Made by a program: the position numbers and the translations under genes. From positions 114,863,979-114,927,978 of the forward strand of contig JAIOJX010000032.1 in the NCBI GenBank assembly GCA_022376925.1: a stretch of 64,000 nt of DNA, written 5' to 3'. The notes under the pieces were generated by a model. The model was not told where the DNA came from and did no database searches. It saw only the letters and a program-made list of their open reading frames with translations. This DNA comes from Tragulus kanchil. Lineage: Eukaryota > Chordata > Mammalia > Artiodactyla > Tragulidae. Shown here in pieces: positions 11,205 to 22,796 of the stretch (position 1 is the first letter of the stretch; the number at the start of each line of letters is the position of its first letter).

Positions 11205-13342
11205 TTTCTTCTGAGGAGCAGGCATCTTTTAATTTCATGGCTGCAGTCACCATTCACAGTTATTTTTGGAGTCCAAGAAAATAGTCTGTCACTGTTTCCA
11301 TTGTTTGCTCATCTATTTGCCATGAAGTGATGGGACCAGATGCCATGATCTTAGTTTTTTGAGAACAGGCTTGTGGTTGCCAAGAAGGATTGTGGGAGGG
11401 AGAGGGATGGACTGGGAATATGGGGTTGGTAGATGAAAAGTGTTAAATTTAGAGTGGATAAACAACAAGGTCCTATTATGACACAGGGAACTATATTCAA
11501 TATCCTCTGATAAGCTATAATGGAAAAGAATATAAAAAGGAATGTATACATATAACTGAGTCACTTTGCTGTACAGCTTAGGTTGGCACAACACTGTAAA
11601 TTAACTATACTTTAATAAAACAGAAACACTGGAATGACACCTAAGTTTCCAGCCTAAGTACATGTGAGGATGGTGAGGATGGTGAATGGTTTCCCAAACA
11701 CACTGCGTCTTCTCTCACTTTGGCTCTTTGCACATGCTCTGCCCACCTATTACACATTCTTTATTTATTTATTTAATTGAAGGATAATAACTTTAAAGTT
11801 TTGTTGTTTACTGCCAAACATCAACATGAATGAGTCATAGGTATACATATGTTCCCTCTGTCTTGAACTTCCCTCCCGTCTCCCTTCCCATCCCACCACT
11901 CTAGGTTGTTACAGAGCCCTTGTTTGAGTTCCCTAAGTCTTACATCAGATTCCCATTGGTTATCTATTTTACATATGGTAAAGTAAGTTTCCATGTTACT
12001 CTTTCTATGCATCTCATCTACTCCTCCCTCCCCGTAATGTCCATAAGTCTGTTCTCTATGTTTGTTTCTCCATTGCTGCCCTGCAAATAAATTAATCATT
12101 ACCATCTTTCTAGATTCCATATATATGTGTTAGTATACCATATTTATCTTTTTCTAACTTACTTAACTCTGTATAATAGGCTCTCAGTTCATTCACCTCA
12201 TTAGAACTGATTCAAATGCATTCCTTTTTATGGCTGAGTAATATTTCTATTGTATATATGTACCACAGCTTCTTTTCTTCTGAGGAGCAGGCATCTTTTA
12301 ATTTCATGGCTGCAGTCACCATTCACAGTTATTTTTGGAGTCCAAGAAAATAGTCTGTCACTGTTTCCATTGTTTGCTCATCTATTTGCCATGAAGTGAT
12401 GGGACCAGATGCCATGATCTTAGTTTTTTGAGAACAGGCTTGTGGTTGCCAAGAAGGATTGTGGGAGGGAGAGGGATGGACTGGGAATATGGGGTTGGTA
12501 GATGAAAAGTGTTAAATTTAGAGTGGATAAACAACAAGGTCCTATTATGACACAGGGAACTATATTCAATATCCTCTGATAAGCTATAATGGAAAAGAAT
12601 ATAAAAAGGAATGTATACATATAACTGAGTCACTTTGCTGTACAGCTTAGGTTGGCACAACACTGTAAATTAACTATACTTTAATAAAACAGAAACACTG
12701 GAATGACACCTAAGTTTCCAGCCTAAGTACATGTGAGGATGGTGAGGATGGTGAATGGTTTCCCAAACACACTGCGTCTTCTCTCACTTTGGCTCTTTGC
12801 ACATGCTCTGCCCACCTATTACACATTCTTTATTTATTTATTTAATTGAAGGATAATAACTTTAAAGTTTTGTTGTTTACTGCCAAACATCAACATGAAT
12901 GAGTCATAGGTATACATATGTTCCCTCTGTCTTGAACTTCCCTCCCGTCTCCCTTCCCATCCCACCACTCTAGGTTGTTACAGAGCCCTTGTTTGAGTTC
13001 CCTAAGTCTTACATCAGATTCCCATTGGTTATCTATTTTACATATGGTAAAGTAAGTTTCCATGTTACTCTTTCTATGCATCTCATCTACTCCTCCCTCC
13101 CCGTAATGTCCATAAGTCTGTTCTCTATGTTTGTTTCTCCATTGCTGCCCTGCAAATAAATTAATCATTACCATCTTTCTAGATTCCATATATATGTGTT
13201 AGTATACCATATTTATCTTTTTCTAACTTACTTAACTCTGTATAATAGGCTCTCAGTTCATTCACCTCATTAGAACTGATTCAAATGCATTCCTTTTTAT
13301 GGCTGAGTAATATTTCTATTGTATATATGTACCACAGCTTCT
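11205..13342. repeat. Tandem duplication D5 (11205-12273 and 12274-13342)
   Basis: Two abutting copies of 1069 bases, identical as far as I can read. Because D5 overlaps D4, the segment 11205-11454 is present three times (also at 10010-10262 and 12274-12523). The breakpoints fall inside BovB on the left and inside an L1 on the right. Confidence 0.97.
11364..11620 (+). mobile_element. L1 3' end fragment
   Basis: Typical artiodactyl L1 tail: AACAGGCTTGTGGTTGCCAA, GTATACATATAACTGAGTCA, CTTTGCTGTACAGCTTAGG and TAACTATACTTTAATAAAAC. Truncated and non-coding. Repeats at 12433-12689; a 94-base piece of it is at 10169-10262. Confidence 0.85.
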
Positions 13343-13400
13343 TTATCCATTCATCTATCAACGGCCATCTAGGTTGTTTCCATGTCCTAGTCTACTCCCA
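12829..13400 (-). mobile_element. L1 3' UTR and end of ORF2, minus strand
   Basis: Minus-strand L1: the plus strand shows TATTTATTTAATTGAAGGAT, CCATATATATGTGTTAGTAT and TTTCTATTGTATATATGTAC followed by the TTCTTTATCCATTCATC block, the complement of the conserved ORF2 3' end. A preceding partial copy is at 11760-12273 through duplication D5. No intact frame. Confidence 0.82.
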
Positions 13401-14260
13401 AAACATCTTTACTGAGAAGCCTTCCCTGATTGCCTCAGACTGAGTTATGTGCTCCTCTTCTGTGTTCCCAAAGTGTCCTCTACTGACTCATAGATAAGTT
13501 AAGACACTGTGTTGCCCTTAACAAAAAAAACCAATTTAATGGATTCAACAATAAAGGGAATTTATGGACTCACATAGACGAGCTTCAAGCTTGGTTTGAT
13601 TTGACAACTCAACAATGTCATCCTAATGACAATTTCTATTTCTTTTCTCTGCTTTCCACTCTCACATCCTCATCCTGAAGTTGACCTCCTTATGGTAGCA
13701 AAATGATTATGACACTTCTGTCCTTCATATCAGCTACCACAATTATTCAGAGAACTAACTTCTGGAAGCTCTTAATGAGCGAGGGGCAATCTTTCCCTAA
13801 GACCATCAGAAACTGTCTTTAGCCACCCATAAACACAAATTGAGTCAGAAGGTAAGAATGCAATGGCATGAAAGAAAAGAGTAAGTTCCCCAAAAGTGCT
13901 AAATAGGAAAAAAAAAAAAAAAAGTGCTAAATGAAATTCTGAAAGTAGAATACTATACAACAATGAGAAAGAATTAATTTTGTAACTTGGTGACTTTGTG
14001 GAGAGCCGGATCAGTGGAATGGTTAATCCTGAGCCAGGTGGCTTGGATTCAGAGGTGAAGAGGAGAGGAAGAAGTGGAAAATCAGAGGGCAGACTTCTCA
14101 AGAAACTAGTAAAGGGAAGGACATGATGGGTTAGTGGCTTGAGAGGAATGCAGATGAAGGGAGTTTTTCGCTATGTGAACATGTGCTAAGGGGAAGGGTC
14201 TGGGGGAAGACGGTACAGCTATGAAAAGAGAAAGGATAATGAGAGGAATCATGCTTTTAG
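13401..14260. other. Non-coding stretch, nothing recognised
   Basis: Single-copy DNA with A-runs at 13520 and 13909-13923. Open frames here are short and unlike known proteins. Confidence 0.55.
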
Positions 14261-14264
14261 CTAA

Positions 14265-14640
14265 CATTTATGAGAATTTTCCAAGCTCTACCATCTTAAT
14301 ATATTCAAACTTATTCAAGATACCACAGACTGGGTGGCTTATAAACAGCAGAAATTTATTGCCAACCATTATAGAGGATGGAAGTTCAAAGCCAAGGGCC
14401 AGCATGATCAGGTAAGTTCCCTCTTCTAGATCATAGACTTACTGGATGCGTCACGTGGCAGAGGGGCAAGAGATCTCTCCAGAGCCTCTTTTATAAGGTA
14501 TTCCTGATAATTCCACTCTCATAACTTACATACCTCCAAATACTACATGGGTATTACCATCACCTTGAGTATTAGAATTTCAACATATTAATGGGGAAGC
14601 AGGCAGAGAGGCAAAGATTCAGACTATAGCACCTAGTCCT
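14265..14640. repeat. Ancient mammalian interspersed repeat (family not fixed)
   Basis: The blocks ACTGGGTGGCTTATAAACAG, GTGGCAGAGGGGCAAGAG, CCTCTTTTATAAGGTATTC and AGAATTTCAACATATTAATG occur in the order seen in a common mammalian repeat. I recognise the pattern but cannot name the family with certainty. Confidence 0.5.
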
Positions 14641-15337
14641 TTTTCTAGGTGCAAAGAAGGCCACAAAGATCAGGCTTTATGACTCACAGTCCAGAGGAGC
14701 TAAAGTAGAAGAGGTGGAATACAGAGCCTGAGATGGGTGCACCGAGGCAGCATCATAGGATACAGGAAGGATGAGGCTCAAACACATTAAGAGTTGGAAA
14801 GTAAAAGGAGTCTCCTTGGAAGGAGGAGGGCATGCCCCCATCTGGACTGCTGGGTGAGAAGGATAAGTTCTCAGCCCTGCTTCACTGAGCATTTCAGCAT
14901 TTGGCAGGAGTGTCTATAATAGAATCTGAGAGGAATGTGGTCAGGTCAGAGGGATGAGGAAATGGCCTCTTTCCTCCAAGTTTCTGAGTCTATACCAGTG
15001 AGTTATCTGCTGGTATTCCCTGCTTACTTTGAATTGAGCTATCTGAGAATTCAAGAATAAAGTTCAGGTTCACAGAAGAACCTTATGCAAATCAAGGAAT
15101 TCAAAAGGCCACTCTGAAAGCTTATGGCCAGGAGAAGCAGGGGCTTATGTAACCTTATCTAGATGAAAGGAATCTGAGATTAGACCATGAGGAGAGGTTC
15201 ATACCCTTTGGCCTGCCCCTCAGAGAGCCTCTCAAACCCTGAGATCCAAATCCCTTGTCAGTCAGAATTCCTGGAAGAGACCTTAAATCTAGGCTAACCT
15301 TCAAGTGCTCATGGCTGAGTGTTTTTTCATTCAGTAG

Positions 15338-15470
15338 TCATTCATTCAATTAATATTTATTGAACCCTTACCATGTGCTAGGTATTCTGCTAAGTTGCTG
15401 AGGATACCATAAACAAGACATTGCCATCATGAGCTGACCCTCTAGAGACATAACAGTGCAGGGCAGGAGT
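15338..15470. repeat. L2/MIR-like ancient repeat fragment
   Basis: TTCATTCAATTAATATTTAT followed by TGAACCCTTACCATGTGCTA is the motif shared by old mammalian L2- or MIR-type repeats. Duplicated at about 16414-16546. Confidence 0.5.
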
Positions 15471-15505
15471 ACATTTAAGGAAAATCTGAATTCTCTCCAA
15501 TCAAT

Positions 15506-15704
15506 CTCCGCTAAGTCATGTCCAACTCTTGCAACCCCATGGACTGTAGCCCACCATGCTCCTCTGTCCATGGGATTTCCCAGGCAAGAATACTGGAGTG
15601 GGTTGCCATTTCCTCCTCCAGGAGGTCTTCCTGACCCAGGGATTGAACCCCAGTCTCCTGCAATGGCAGGCAAATTCTTACCAATTGAGCTACCAAGGAA
15701 GCCT
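15506..15704 (-). repeat. Bov-tA SINE, minus strand
   Basis: The plus strand reads the complement of Bov-tA: TGGACTGTAGCCCACCATGC, GGCAAGAATACTGGAGTGGG and CAGGGATTGAACCCCAGTCT, ending GAGCTACCAAGGAAGCC. Duplicate at 16582-16781. Confidence 0.88.
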
Positions 15705-16848
15705 ATCCATGAATGTCCCTCTAGGTGCAAAGAAGGCCACAAAGATCAGGCTTTATGACTCACAGTCCAGAGGAGCTAAAGTAGAAGAGGTGGAATACAG
15801 AGCCTGAGATGGGTGCACCGAGGCAGCATCATAGGATACAGGAAGGATGAGGCTCAAACACATTAAGAGTTGGAAAGTAAAAGGAGTCTCCTTGGAAGGA
15901 GGAGGGCATGCCCCCATCTGGACTGCTGGGTGAGAAGGATAAGTTCTCAGCCCTGCTTCACTGAGCATTTCAGCATTTGGCAGGAGTGTCTATAATAGAA
16001 TCTGAGAGGAATGTGGTCAGGTCAGAGGGATGAGGAAATGGCCTCTTTCCTCCAAGTTTCTGAGTCTATACCAGTGAGTTATCTGCTGGTATTCCCTGCT
16101 TACTTTGAATTGAGCTATCTGAGAATTCAAGAATAAAGTTCAGGTTCACAGAAGAACCTTATGCAAATCAAGGAATTCAAAAGGCCACTCTGAAAGCTTA
16201 TGGCCAGGAGAAGCAGGGGCTTATGTAACCTTATCTAGATGAAAGGAATCTGAGATTAGACCATGAGGAGAGGTTCATACCCTTTGGCCTGCCCCTCAGA
16301 GAGCCTCTCAAACCCTGAGATCCAAATCCCTTGTCAGTCAGAATTCCTGGAAGAGACCTTAAATCTAGGCTAACCTTCAAGTGCTCATGGCTGAGTGTTT
16401 TTTCATTCAGTAGTCATTCATTCAATTAATATTTATTGAACCCTTACCATGTGCTAGGTATTCTGCTAAGTTGCTGAGGATACCATAAACAAGACATTGC
16501 CATCATGAGCTGACCCTCTAGAGACATAACAGTGCAGGGCAGGAGTACATTTAAGGAAAATCTGAATTCTCTCCAATCAATCTCCGCTAAGTCATGTCCA
16601 ACTCTTGCAACCCCATGGACTGTAGCCCACCATGCTCCTCTGTCCATGGGATTTCCCAGGCAAGAATACTGGAGTGGGTTGCCATTTCCTCCTCCAGGAG
16701 GTCTTCCTGACCCAGGGATTGAACCCCAGTCTCCTGCAATGGCAGGCAAATTCTTTACCAATTGAGCTACCAAGGAAGCCTATCCATGAATGTCCCTAAA
16801 AGGGCAGAATCATTTCTAAACCCTGAACAGCTCAGAAACCAGCTTTCT

Positions 16849-17303
16849 TTTTTTTTTTTTTAATTTAACATTAACTTTTTGTTGTTGTTGTTGTTGTTTT
16901 TTAATTTTTATTTTACTTTTTTTGGGGGGAGGGGCCACTTCTATTGGTTTTCCATTTATCTATTTTCATCCATCTTTGTTCTTTGGCCCGTGTGGTCCTC
17001 CCATCGCAGTGGCCCCCGTTGCTGCAAAGCACCAGATCTGGGAGCATGCACTCCAGAGCTCCGGCTCAGTAGTTGGACACATGGGTTCCACTGCTCCGCG
17101 GCACGTGGGATCTTCCCAGGCCAGGGATCGAACCAATGCCCCTTGCACTGCAAGGCGGTGTCCTTACCCACTGGACCACCAGGGAAGCCTCTACTTTTTA
17201 CTTTTACAGTTTTCTTGTTTACAGATATGTGTGATCCCAGATTAGTCATATGTATATCCCCCCATCCCACCCCTCCAGGTTGTCACACAGTGCCCCTGCA
17301 GGA
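16849..17303 (-). mobile_element. L1 3' end, minus strand, with a SINE inside
   Basis: A T-run at 16849, a (GTT)n stretch and then, after an inserted SINE, the L1 3' UTR complement (TTTACAGATATGTGTGATCC and CACCCCTCCAGGTTGTC). Direct repeats AGAAACCAGCTTT lie at 16836 and 17305. It is the first of two insertions at this target. Confidence 0.75.
16925..17189 (-). repeat. Young tRNA-derived SINE (subtype A), minus strand, inside L1
   Basis: The plus strand reads GGCCACTTCTATTGG through CTGGACCACCAGGGAAGCC, the complement of the young family, including CAGGGATCGAACC for the B-box region. It splits the surrounding L1 tail. Confidence 0.88.
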
Positions 17304-17316
17304 CAGAAACCAGCTT

Positions 17317-17953
17317 TTTTTGGGGGGTGGGGGTGGGTTGGGGAGGGTGGGGGCGGGCGGGCCACTTCTTTTTTTTTTCCTTTATTTTAAAGGTTTTACA
17401 GAGTTTTGTTGTTCACAGACATGTATGTTCCCAGATCAGTCATATGCATATCCCTGGTCCCCATCCCCCCAGTTCCCCCCATCCCACCCCTCCAGACCAT
17501 CGCCCCAAGTCATTGTAAGCACTCCTATTCCCTTAGCACAATGACAATAGCTATCTTTTCCACACATGACAGTATAGGTTTCCATGTTACTCCCTCCATG
17601 TCTCCCCCTCCCTATTTCTTCCCCACAATGTCCCTACGTCTATGCTCTGTCTGTTTTTCCATGAGTTCCCTGCATGTGTTATCAAGACCGGGCGGGCCAC
17701 TTCTACTGGTCTTTCATTTATCTGTTTTCATCCATCTTTGTTCTTTGGCCCGCGTGGGCCTCCCATCGCGGTGGCCTCTGTTGTTGCAGAGCACCGGCTC
17801 CAGGCGCATGCGCTCCAGAGCTCCGGTTAGGCAATTGGACACATCAGGCCAGCTGCTCCGCGGTACGTGGATCTTCCCAGGTCAGGGATCGAACCGGTGC
17901 CCCTTGCACTGCCAGGTGGTGTCCCTACCCACTGGACCACCAGGGAAGCCCCG
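17317..17953 (-). repeat. Young tRNA-derived SINE, minus strand, split by an L1
   Basis: The G-rich 3' part of the SINE is at 17317-17366 and the body resumes at 17690-17953. CGGGCGGGCCACTTCT is present on both sides of the interruption as the L1's target duplication. The SINE is itself flanked by GAAACCA(G/A)CTTTT (17305 and about 17954). Confidence 0.82.
17367..17689 (-). mobile_element. L1 3' UTR fragment, minus strand, nested in a SINE
   Basis: TTTTAAAGGTTTTACAGAGT, ACATGTATGTTCCCAGATCA and GTAGGGACATTGTGGGG (minus strand) match the L1 tail seen on the plus strand at 31.8-32.1 kb. Recent: the insertion separates a young SINE. Confidence 0.82.
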
Positions 17954-17967
17954 GAAACCAACTTTTG

Positions 17968-18375
17968 ATGCAGAATCTTCTAGCAAATGAATGATACCAA
18001 CTTGACAAGACCTGACTAATTTTCCCCAAGAGTGAGACTCCCTGCCTGGGTAGCTACCTGGAGTGTCTCTGGGTTTGTACTTGGAGGCATCACTCTCCTT
18101 CTCAGCCCCTTGGATCCTGTAATCTGATTCAAGAGCCTGCTGAGGGCCAGCAAGGCCGGCATCTGGCCCTGAGAGCTATACCAGGCAGACTGCTTTCACA
18201 TCAGTCAATGGTCAAGCTCCAATACCTTTAATCCCCAGCATGCCATTGCACCTGTGTGTGATTCCACTGTACCATATTTCACTGTGAACTAAGACAGAGA
18301 GCTCTGTTCTTTGTTACCCACAGGGATGGAACCATCTCTTCGAGGCCAGAGCTCAATTTAGGAAACATGTCTTAG
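17968..18375. other. Non-coding stretch, nothing recognised
   Basis: Single-copy sequence of average composition. No repeat, RNA or coding signal recognised. Confidence 0.5.
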
Positions 18376-18378
18376 ATA

Positions 18379-18711
18379 CATTTTTTTTTTTTTAAAGATT
18401 TATTTATTTATTTATTTGAGGGGGGTGGGGTGGGGAAGGAGAGAAGCAGGCGGGCCACTTCTATTGGTCTTTCATTTGTCCATTTTCATCCATCTTTGTT
18501 CTTCAGCCAGTGTGGACCTCTCATCGCGGCAGCCTCTGTTGTCGCAGAGCACTGGCTCTGAGTGCATGTGCCCCAGAGCTCCAGCTCAGTAATTGGACAC
18601 ATCAGTCCAGCCGCTCCGCGGCACGTGGGATCTTCCCAGGCCAGAGATCGAACCGGCGCCCCTTGCCCTGCAAGGTGGTGTCCTTACCCACTGGACCACC
18701 AGGGAAGCCCC
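18379..18711 (-). repeat. Young tRNA-derived SINE (subtype A), minus strand
   Basis: T-run, (TTTA)n, G-rich linker, GCGGGCCACTTCTATTGG and on to CTGGACCACCAGGGAAGCCC. Full-length. First of three SINEs packed in 0.8 kb. Confidence 0.9.
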
Positions 18712-18719
18712 ATTTTTAA

Positions 18720-18865
18720 TTTTTTTAGTTATTTTTTTTTCTTTTTTTCACGTGTTTGGCTGCAATGCAAGACATGCAGGATCTTAGTTCCTTGACCAAG
18801 GACTGAAACTGGGCCTTGGCAGTGAAAGTATGGAGATTTAATCACTGGACAATCGGGGAATTTCT
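18720..18865 (-). repeat. Older tRNA SINE, minus strand
   Basis: GTTTGGCTGCAATGCAAGAC, CCTTGACCAAGGACTGAAAC and CACTGGACAATCGGGGAATT are diverged complements of the tRNA-SINE head. Confidence 0.65.
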
Positions 18866-18875
18866 AGCTATCATT

Positions 18876-19171
18876 TTTTTTTTAAATTTGGCCTCTTTTA
18901 TTGTTTTTATTATTTGTTTATTTTCATCCATCTTTATTCTTTTTTTTTTTTTCATCTTTGTTCTTTGGCCTGTGTGGGCTTCCCATCGCAGTGGCCTCTC
19001 TGGTCGCAGAGCACCAGCTCCAGGTGCATGTGCTTCAGAGCGCTGGCTTGCAGCCAGACACACTGGTCCAACTGCTCTGCAGCACGCAGGATCCTCCTGG
19101 GCCAGAGATCGAACCGGTGCCCCATGCACTGCAAGGCGGACTCTCCACCCACTGGACCACTAGGGAAGCCC
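18876..19171 (-). repeat. Young tRNA-derived SINE (subtype B), minus strand
   Basis: The plus strand starts with the subtype-B tail complement AATTTGGCCTCTTTTATTG and ends CTGGACCACTAGGGAAGCCC. The target duplication TAGCTATCATTTTT is at about 18866 and 19175. Confidence 0.88.
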
Positions 19172-19196
19172 CCTTAGCTATCATTTTTAATAGCAA

Positions 19197-19385
19197 AACA
19201 ATAGCTAATATTTATTAGATTCTTTCTGTATGCATCAGGCAATATACTGAATATTTCTTAGAAATTACCTTGCTTAATCTTTATAACAACCTTAAAAGTA
19301 GGGACTATTATCCCCCTTTTGCAGTTGAGAAGAGACTAAATGACGTATGAAGGTCACAAAGTAAATGGAACTATTGCAACTTACA
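19197..19385 (-). repeat. MIR fragment, minus strand
   Basis: GCTAATATTTATTAGATTC, CTTTATAACAACCTTAAAAG, TATTATCCCCCTTTTGCAG and AAGGTCACAAAGTAAATGG follow the MIR 3' half in reverse. Duplication D7 begins inside it at 19305. Confidence 0.7.
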
Positions 19386-21643
19386 TCTGTGACTCCAAAG
19401 TCACAAAAGGAAGGACACAGTTTTCAAGACTCTCCCTTGCCCGTCCTAGTGGGCTTCTGCTCTCTGTGACCCTGCTGCCACGCATAATGTTTGGTTCATA
19501 CTAAGAACTCAGTGAATACATGTCTGAAAATCATTTCCACATATGGTCCACAAACTCAAAGGAGTAACAAACTAGTAGGGATTAGCAGTGACTAGAGTCA
19601 GGCCTTCGTAGGTCAGTGGTTCTCAAAAGCACCACCTCGGGAAGGCACACATACCTAGGCACTTGTACAGGTACCATCAGCTAGGAATAGAAGTGAGATG
19701 TTGGGCACAGAAGTTCCCAACAATTATTCTGTCTTTCTTGTAGTAGATTTGTGTGATGCATCAGCCTACCTGATCTAACACGGCTGAGGTCAGTAACTCA
19801 CAGTGCCAATTGTGTACCATGGTGTCTCTTTGCTTTGCTGCCCCAGGGCTTTCTCCATGCTGTGGAACGCAGCTCAGCTGTGTTCAGCTGCAATCTGAAC
19901 GTGTGAGGGAGTTAAGGTTTCCAGAGGAAACCCTCAAAAAATGGGAAGAAAGCAGTCCAGGGGTAATGCTCCAGCCTCTCCAGCCTTCACGGGGACAATT
20001 TTGAGATGTGGTTTTCATAGTTCTTCAGAAGATTCCTATGCGGATTGATTCTGGTTGCCCATAGTATTCAGTAGTTGATGTATTAACTCTCTTTTTCTGT
20101 CCCCACCTGCTTCCTTATAATTCTCAGGGTCATCTCCCAAATAAAGATCTGTACCTAAGTCCTGGTCTTAGCATCTAACTTAGAGGGGCTTCACCTAAGA
20201 TATACTTGCCAGCCGGTTATTTCTTTTCTTTAAAAAAAAAAAATGGTACGTTTCCTTTATAAAACTAGTACATTTTTCACTGCAACTTTTAAAAAATAAT
20301 TTTTATTGGAGTACAGTTTATTTACAATGCTTACTGAAGCTTTTGAAAATATAAAAATAATAGTCCCACTACCTAAAGTCAGCCACTATTATAGCATAAG
20401 AGAAATTATTTCCTACTTTTGTGTTTATGGGGTTTTCTGTGTGTATATTTATGGTTTTATAATTGTGTTATTGTTCTATTATCCCCTTTTGCAGTTGAGA
20501 AGAGACTAAATGACGTATGAAGGTCACAAAGTAAATGGAACTATTGCAACTTACATCTGTGACTCCAAAGTCACAAAAGGAAGGACACAGTTTTCAAGAC
20601 TCTCCCTTGCCCGTCCTAGTGGGCTTCTGCTCTCTGTGACCCTGCTGCCACGCATAATGTTTGGTTCATACTAAGAACTCAGTGAATACATGTCTGAAAA
20701 TCATTTCCACATATGGTCCACAAACTCAAAGGAGTAACAAACTAGTAGGGATTAGCAGTGACTAGAGTCAGGCCTTCGTAGGTCAGTGGTTCTCAAAAGC
20801 ACCACCTCGGGAAGGCACACATACCTAGGCACTTGTACAGGTACCATCAGCTAGGAATAGAAGTGAGATGTTGGGCACAGAAGTTCCCAACAATTATTCT
20901 GTCTTTCTTGTAGTAGATTTGTGTGATGCATCAGCCTACCTGATCTAACACGGCTGAGGTCAGTAACTCACAGTGCCAATTGTGTACCATGGTGTCTCTT
21001 TGCTTTGCTGCCCCAGGGCTTTCTCCATGCTGTGGAACGCAGCTCAGCTGTGTTCAGCTGCAATCTGAACGTGTGAGGGAGTTAAGGTTTCCAGAGGAAA
21101 CCCTCAAAAAATGGGAAGAAAGCAGTCCAGGGGTAATGCTCCAGCCTCTCCAGCCTTCACGGGGACAATTTTGAGATGTGGTTTTCATAGTTCTTCAGAA
21201 GATTCCTATGCGGATTGATTCTGGTTGCCCATAGTATTCAGTAGTTGATGTATTAACTCTCTTTTTCTGTCCCCACCTGCTTCCTTATAATTCTCAGGGT
21301 CATCTCCCAAATAAAGATCTGTACCTAAGTCCTGGTCTTAGCATCTAACTTAGAGGGGCTTCACCTAAGATATACTTGCCAGCCGGTTATTTCTTTTCTT
21401 TAAAAAAAAAAATGGTACGTTTCCTTTATAAAACTAGTACATTTTTCACTGCAACTTTTAAAAAATAATTTTTATTGGAGTACAGTTTATTTACAATGCT
21501 TACTGAAGCTTTTGAAAATATAAAAATAATAGTCCCACTACCTAAAGTCAGCCACTATTATAGCATAAGAGAAATTATTTCCTACTTTTGTGTTTATGGG
21601 GTTTTCTGTGTGTATATTTATGGTTTTATAATTGTGTTATTGT
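19305..21643. repeat. Tandem duplication D7 (19305-20474 and 20476-21643)
   Basis: Copies of about 1170 bases. Differences are one C in the first run (TATCCCCC versus TATCCCC) and one A in an A-run near 20240 and 21410. The content is unique non-coding DNA with one hAT-like end motif (CAGTGGTTCTCAAA near 19615 and 20785) and a short L1 3' fragment near 20295 (TTTTTATTGGAGTACAGTTT). Confidence 0.96.
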
Positions 21644-21803
21644 AATCTAAATTACTAAAATAATTATTCTAGCTATTTGTTTGTGATTTAATCATAGAAA
21701 TTCTGTTTATTCTCCATGATCCTTGTAAATAAGGGAAAAATAGATTTTTCTTCTTTGTTTGGCTGTGGAACCCATTCCCCTTGCATTTAAAGTGCAGAGT
21801 CTT

Positions 21804-22050
21804 GGGGCTTCCCTGGTGGTCCACTGGTAAAGAGTCCGCCTTGCAGTGCAAGGGGCACCAGTTCCATCCCTGACCCAGGAAGACCCTATGTACCATGGAG
21901 CCGCTGGACAGGTGGGTCCAATTATGAGCCAGCACTCTGGAACGCATGCGCCCAGAGCCAGTGCTCTGCAACTAGACAGGCCACTGCAATGGGAGGCCCA
22001 CACGGGCCAAAAGAATAAAGGTGGATGAAAATAATAAATAAATAAATAAA
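21804..22050 (+). repeat. Young tRNA-derived SINE (subtype B) inside an older SINE
   Basis: GGGGCTTCCCTGGTGGTCCA start, TAAAGAGTCCGCC and a (AAAT)n end. AAAG(T/C)GCAGAGTCTT flanks it. The host is an older minus-strand SINE remnant (about 21757-22088) whose head, CACTGGACCACCAGTGAAGT, continues to the right of the insertion. Confidence 0.85.
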
Positions 22051-22196
22051 GCGCAGAGTCTTAAGCACTGGACCACCAGTGAAGTCCCCAAGAAAAACAG
22101 AGTTTTAAAAAAATTCTGAAAAAAAAAATTCTGTAATAGTGGGATCGAGCGTGCTTGGAAAGTGAGTCATAAGACATAGATTAGAACAGGTTGAGG

Positions 22197-22529
22197 GCTT
22201 CCCTGGTGGTCCAGTGGGTAAGGACACCGCCTTGCAGTGCAAGGGGCACCGGTTCAATCCCTGGCCTGGGAAGATCCCATGTACCGCGGAGTGGCTGGAC
22301 CGACATGTCCAATTGCTGAGCCGGAGCTGTGGAGCGCATGCGCCCAGAGCCGATGCTCTGCGACAACAGAGGCCACCGCTATGGGAGGCCCACACGGGCC
22401 AAAGAACAAAGATGGATGAAAATAGATAAATGAAAAACCAATAGAAGTGGTCTGCCTGCTCCCCTCCCTCCCCACCCCACCCCCCGCCAATAATAAATAA
22501 ATAAATAAATCTTTAAAAAAAAAAAAAAG
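22197..22529 (+). repeat. Young tRNA-derived SINE (subtype A)
   Basis: Complete copy from GGGCTTCCCTGGTGGTCCAG to the AAATAAATAAATAAATC and A-tail. Short GTTGA repeats flank it. Duplicate at about 23350-23676. Confidence 0.9.
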
Positions 22530-22584
22530 TTGAAAGCTATTACTTTAGAGATGTAATTTTCCCATGATGTTTATATCATTTTAT

Positions 22585-22790
22585 TTTATTTATTTATTTT
22601 AACATTTATTTATCTGTTTGGTTGTCCAAAGTCATAATTGTGGCAATTAGGATCTTTTTTAAACTGCAATACACAAATTCTTAGTTGTGGCATGTGGAAT
22701 CCAGTTCCTTGACCAGGGATTGAACCTGGGCCCCCTGCATTCAGAGCATGGAGTCTTAGCCACTGGACCACCAGGTAAGTGCCTGTATCA
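22585..22790 (-). repeat. Older tRNA SINE, minus strand
   Basis: CAAATTCTTAGTTGTGGCAT, GACCAGGGATTGAACCTGGG and CCACTGGACCACCAGGTAAG. Duplicate at about 23732-23937. Confidence 0.75.
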
Positions 22791-22796
22791 TTTTTT

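Larger units (their letters stand above)
9091..11454. repeat. Tandem duplication D4 (9091-10262 and 10291-11454)
   Basis: Shift of about 1195 bases. The junction 10263-10290 is noisy: copy 1 degenerates into GATGGATGGTTTTTGG and copy 2 starts with a garbled version of its flank. Differences include CCCGAGG versus CCCGAAG near 9587 and 10783. Contains a CHR-type SINE, a BovB 3' end and part of an L1. Confidence 0.95.
14645..16797. repeat. Tandem duplication D6 (14645-15720 and 15721-16797)
   Basis: Blunt head-to-tail copies of 1076 and 1077 bases. The only difference noticed is one T (AATTCTTACC versus AATTCTTTACC at about 15675 and 16752). The right breakpoint lies ten to fifteen bases beyond a Bov-tA SINE, the left one in unique DNA. 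Confidence 0.97.

Noticed and set aside
16879..17544. 221-residue plus-strand open frame
   Set aside because: Crosses a SINE and L1 3' UTR in antisense. No protein identity.
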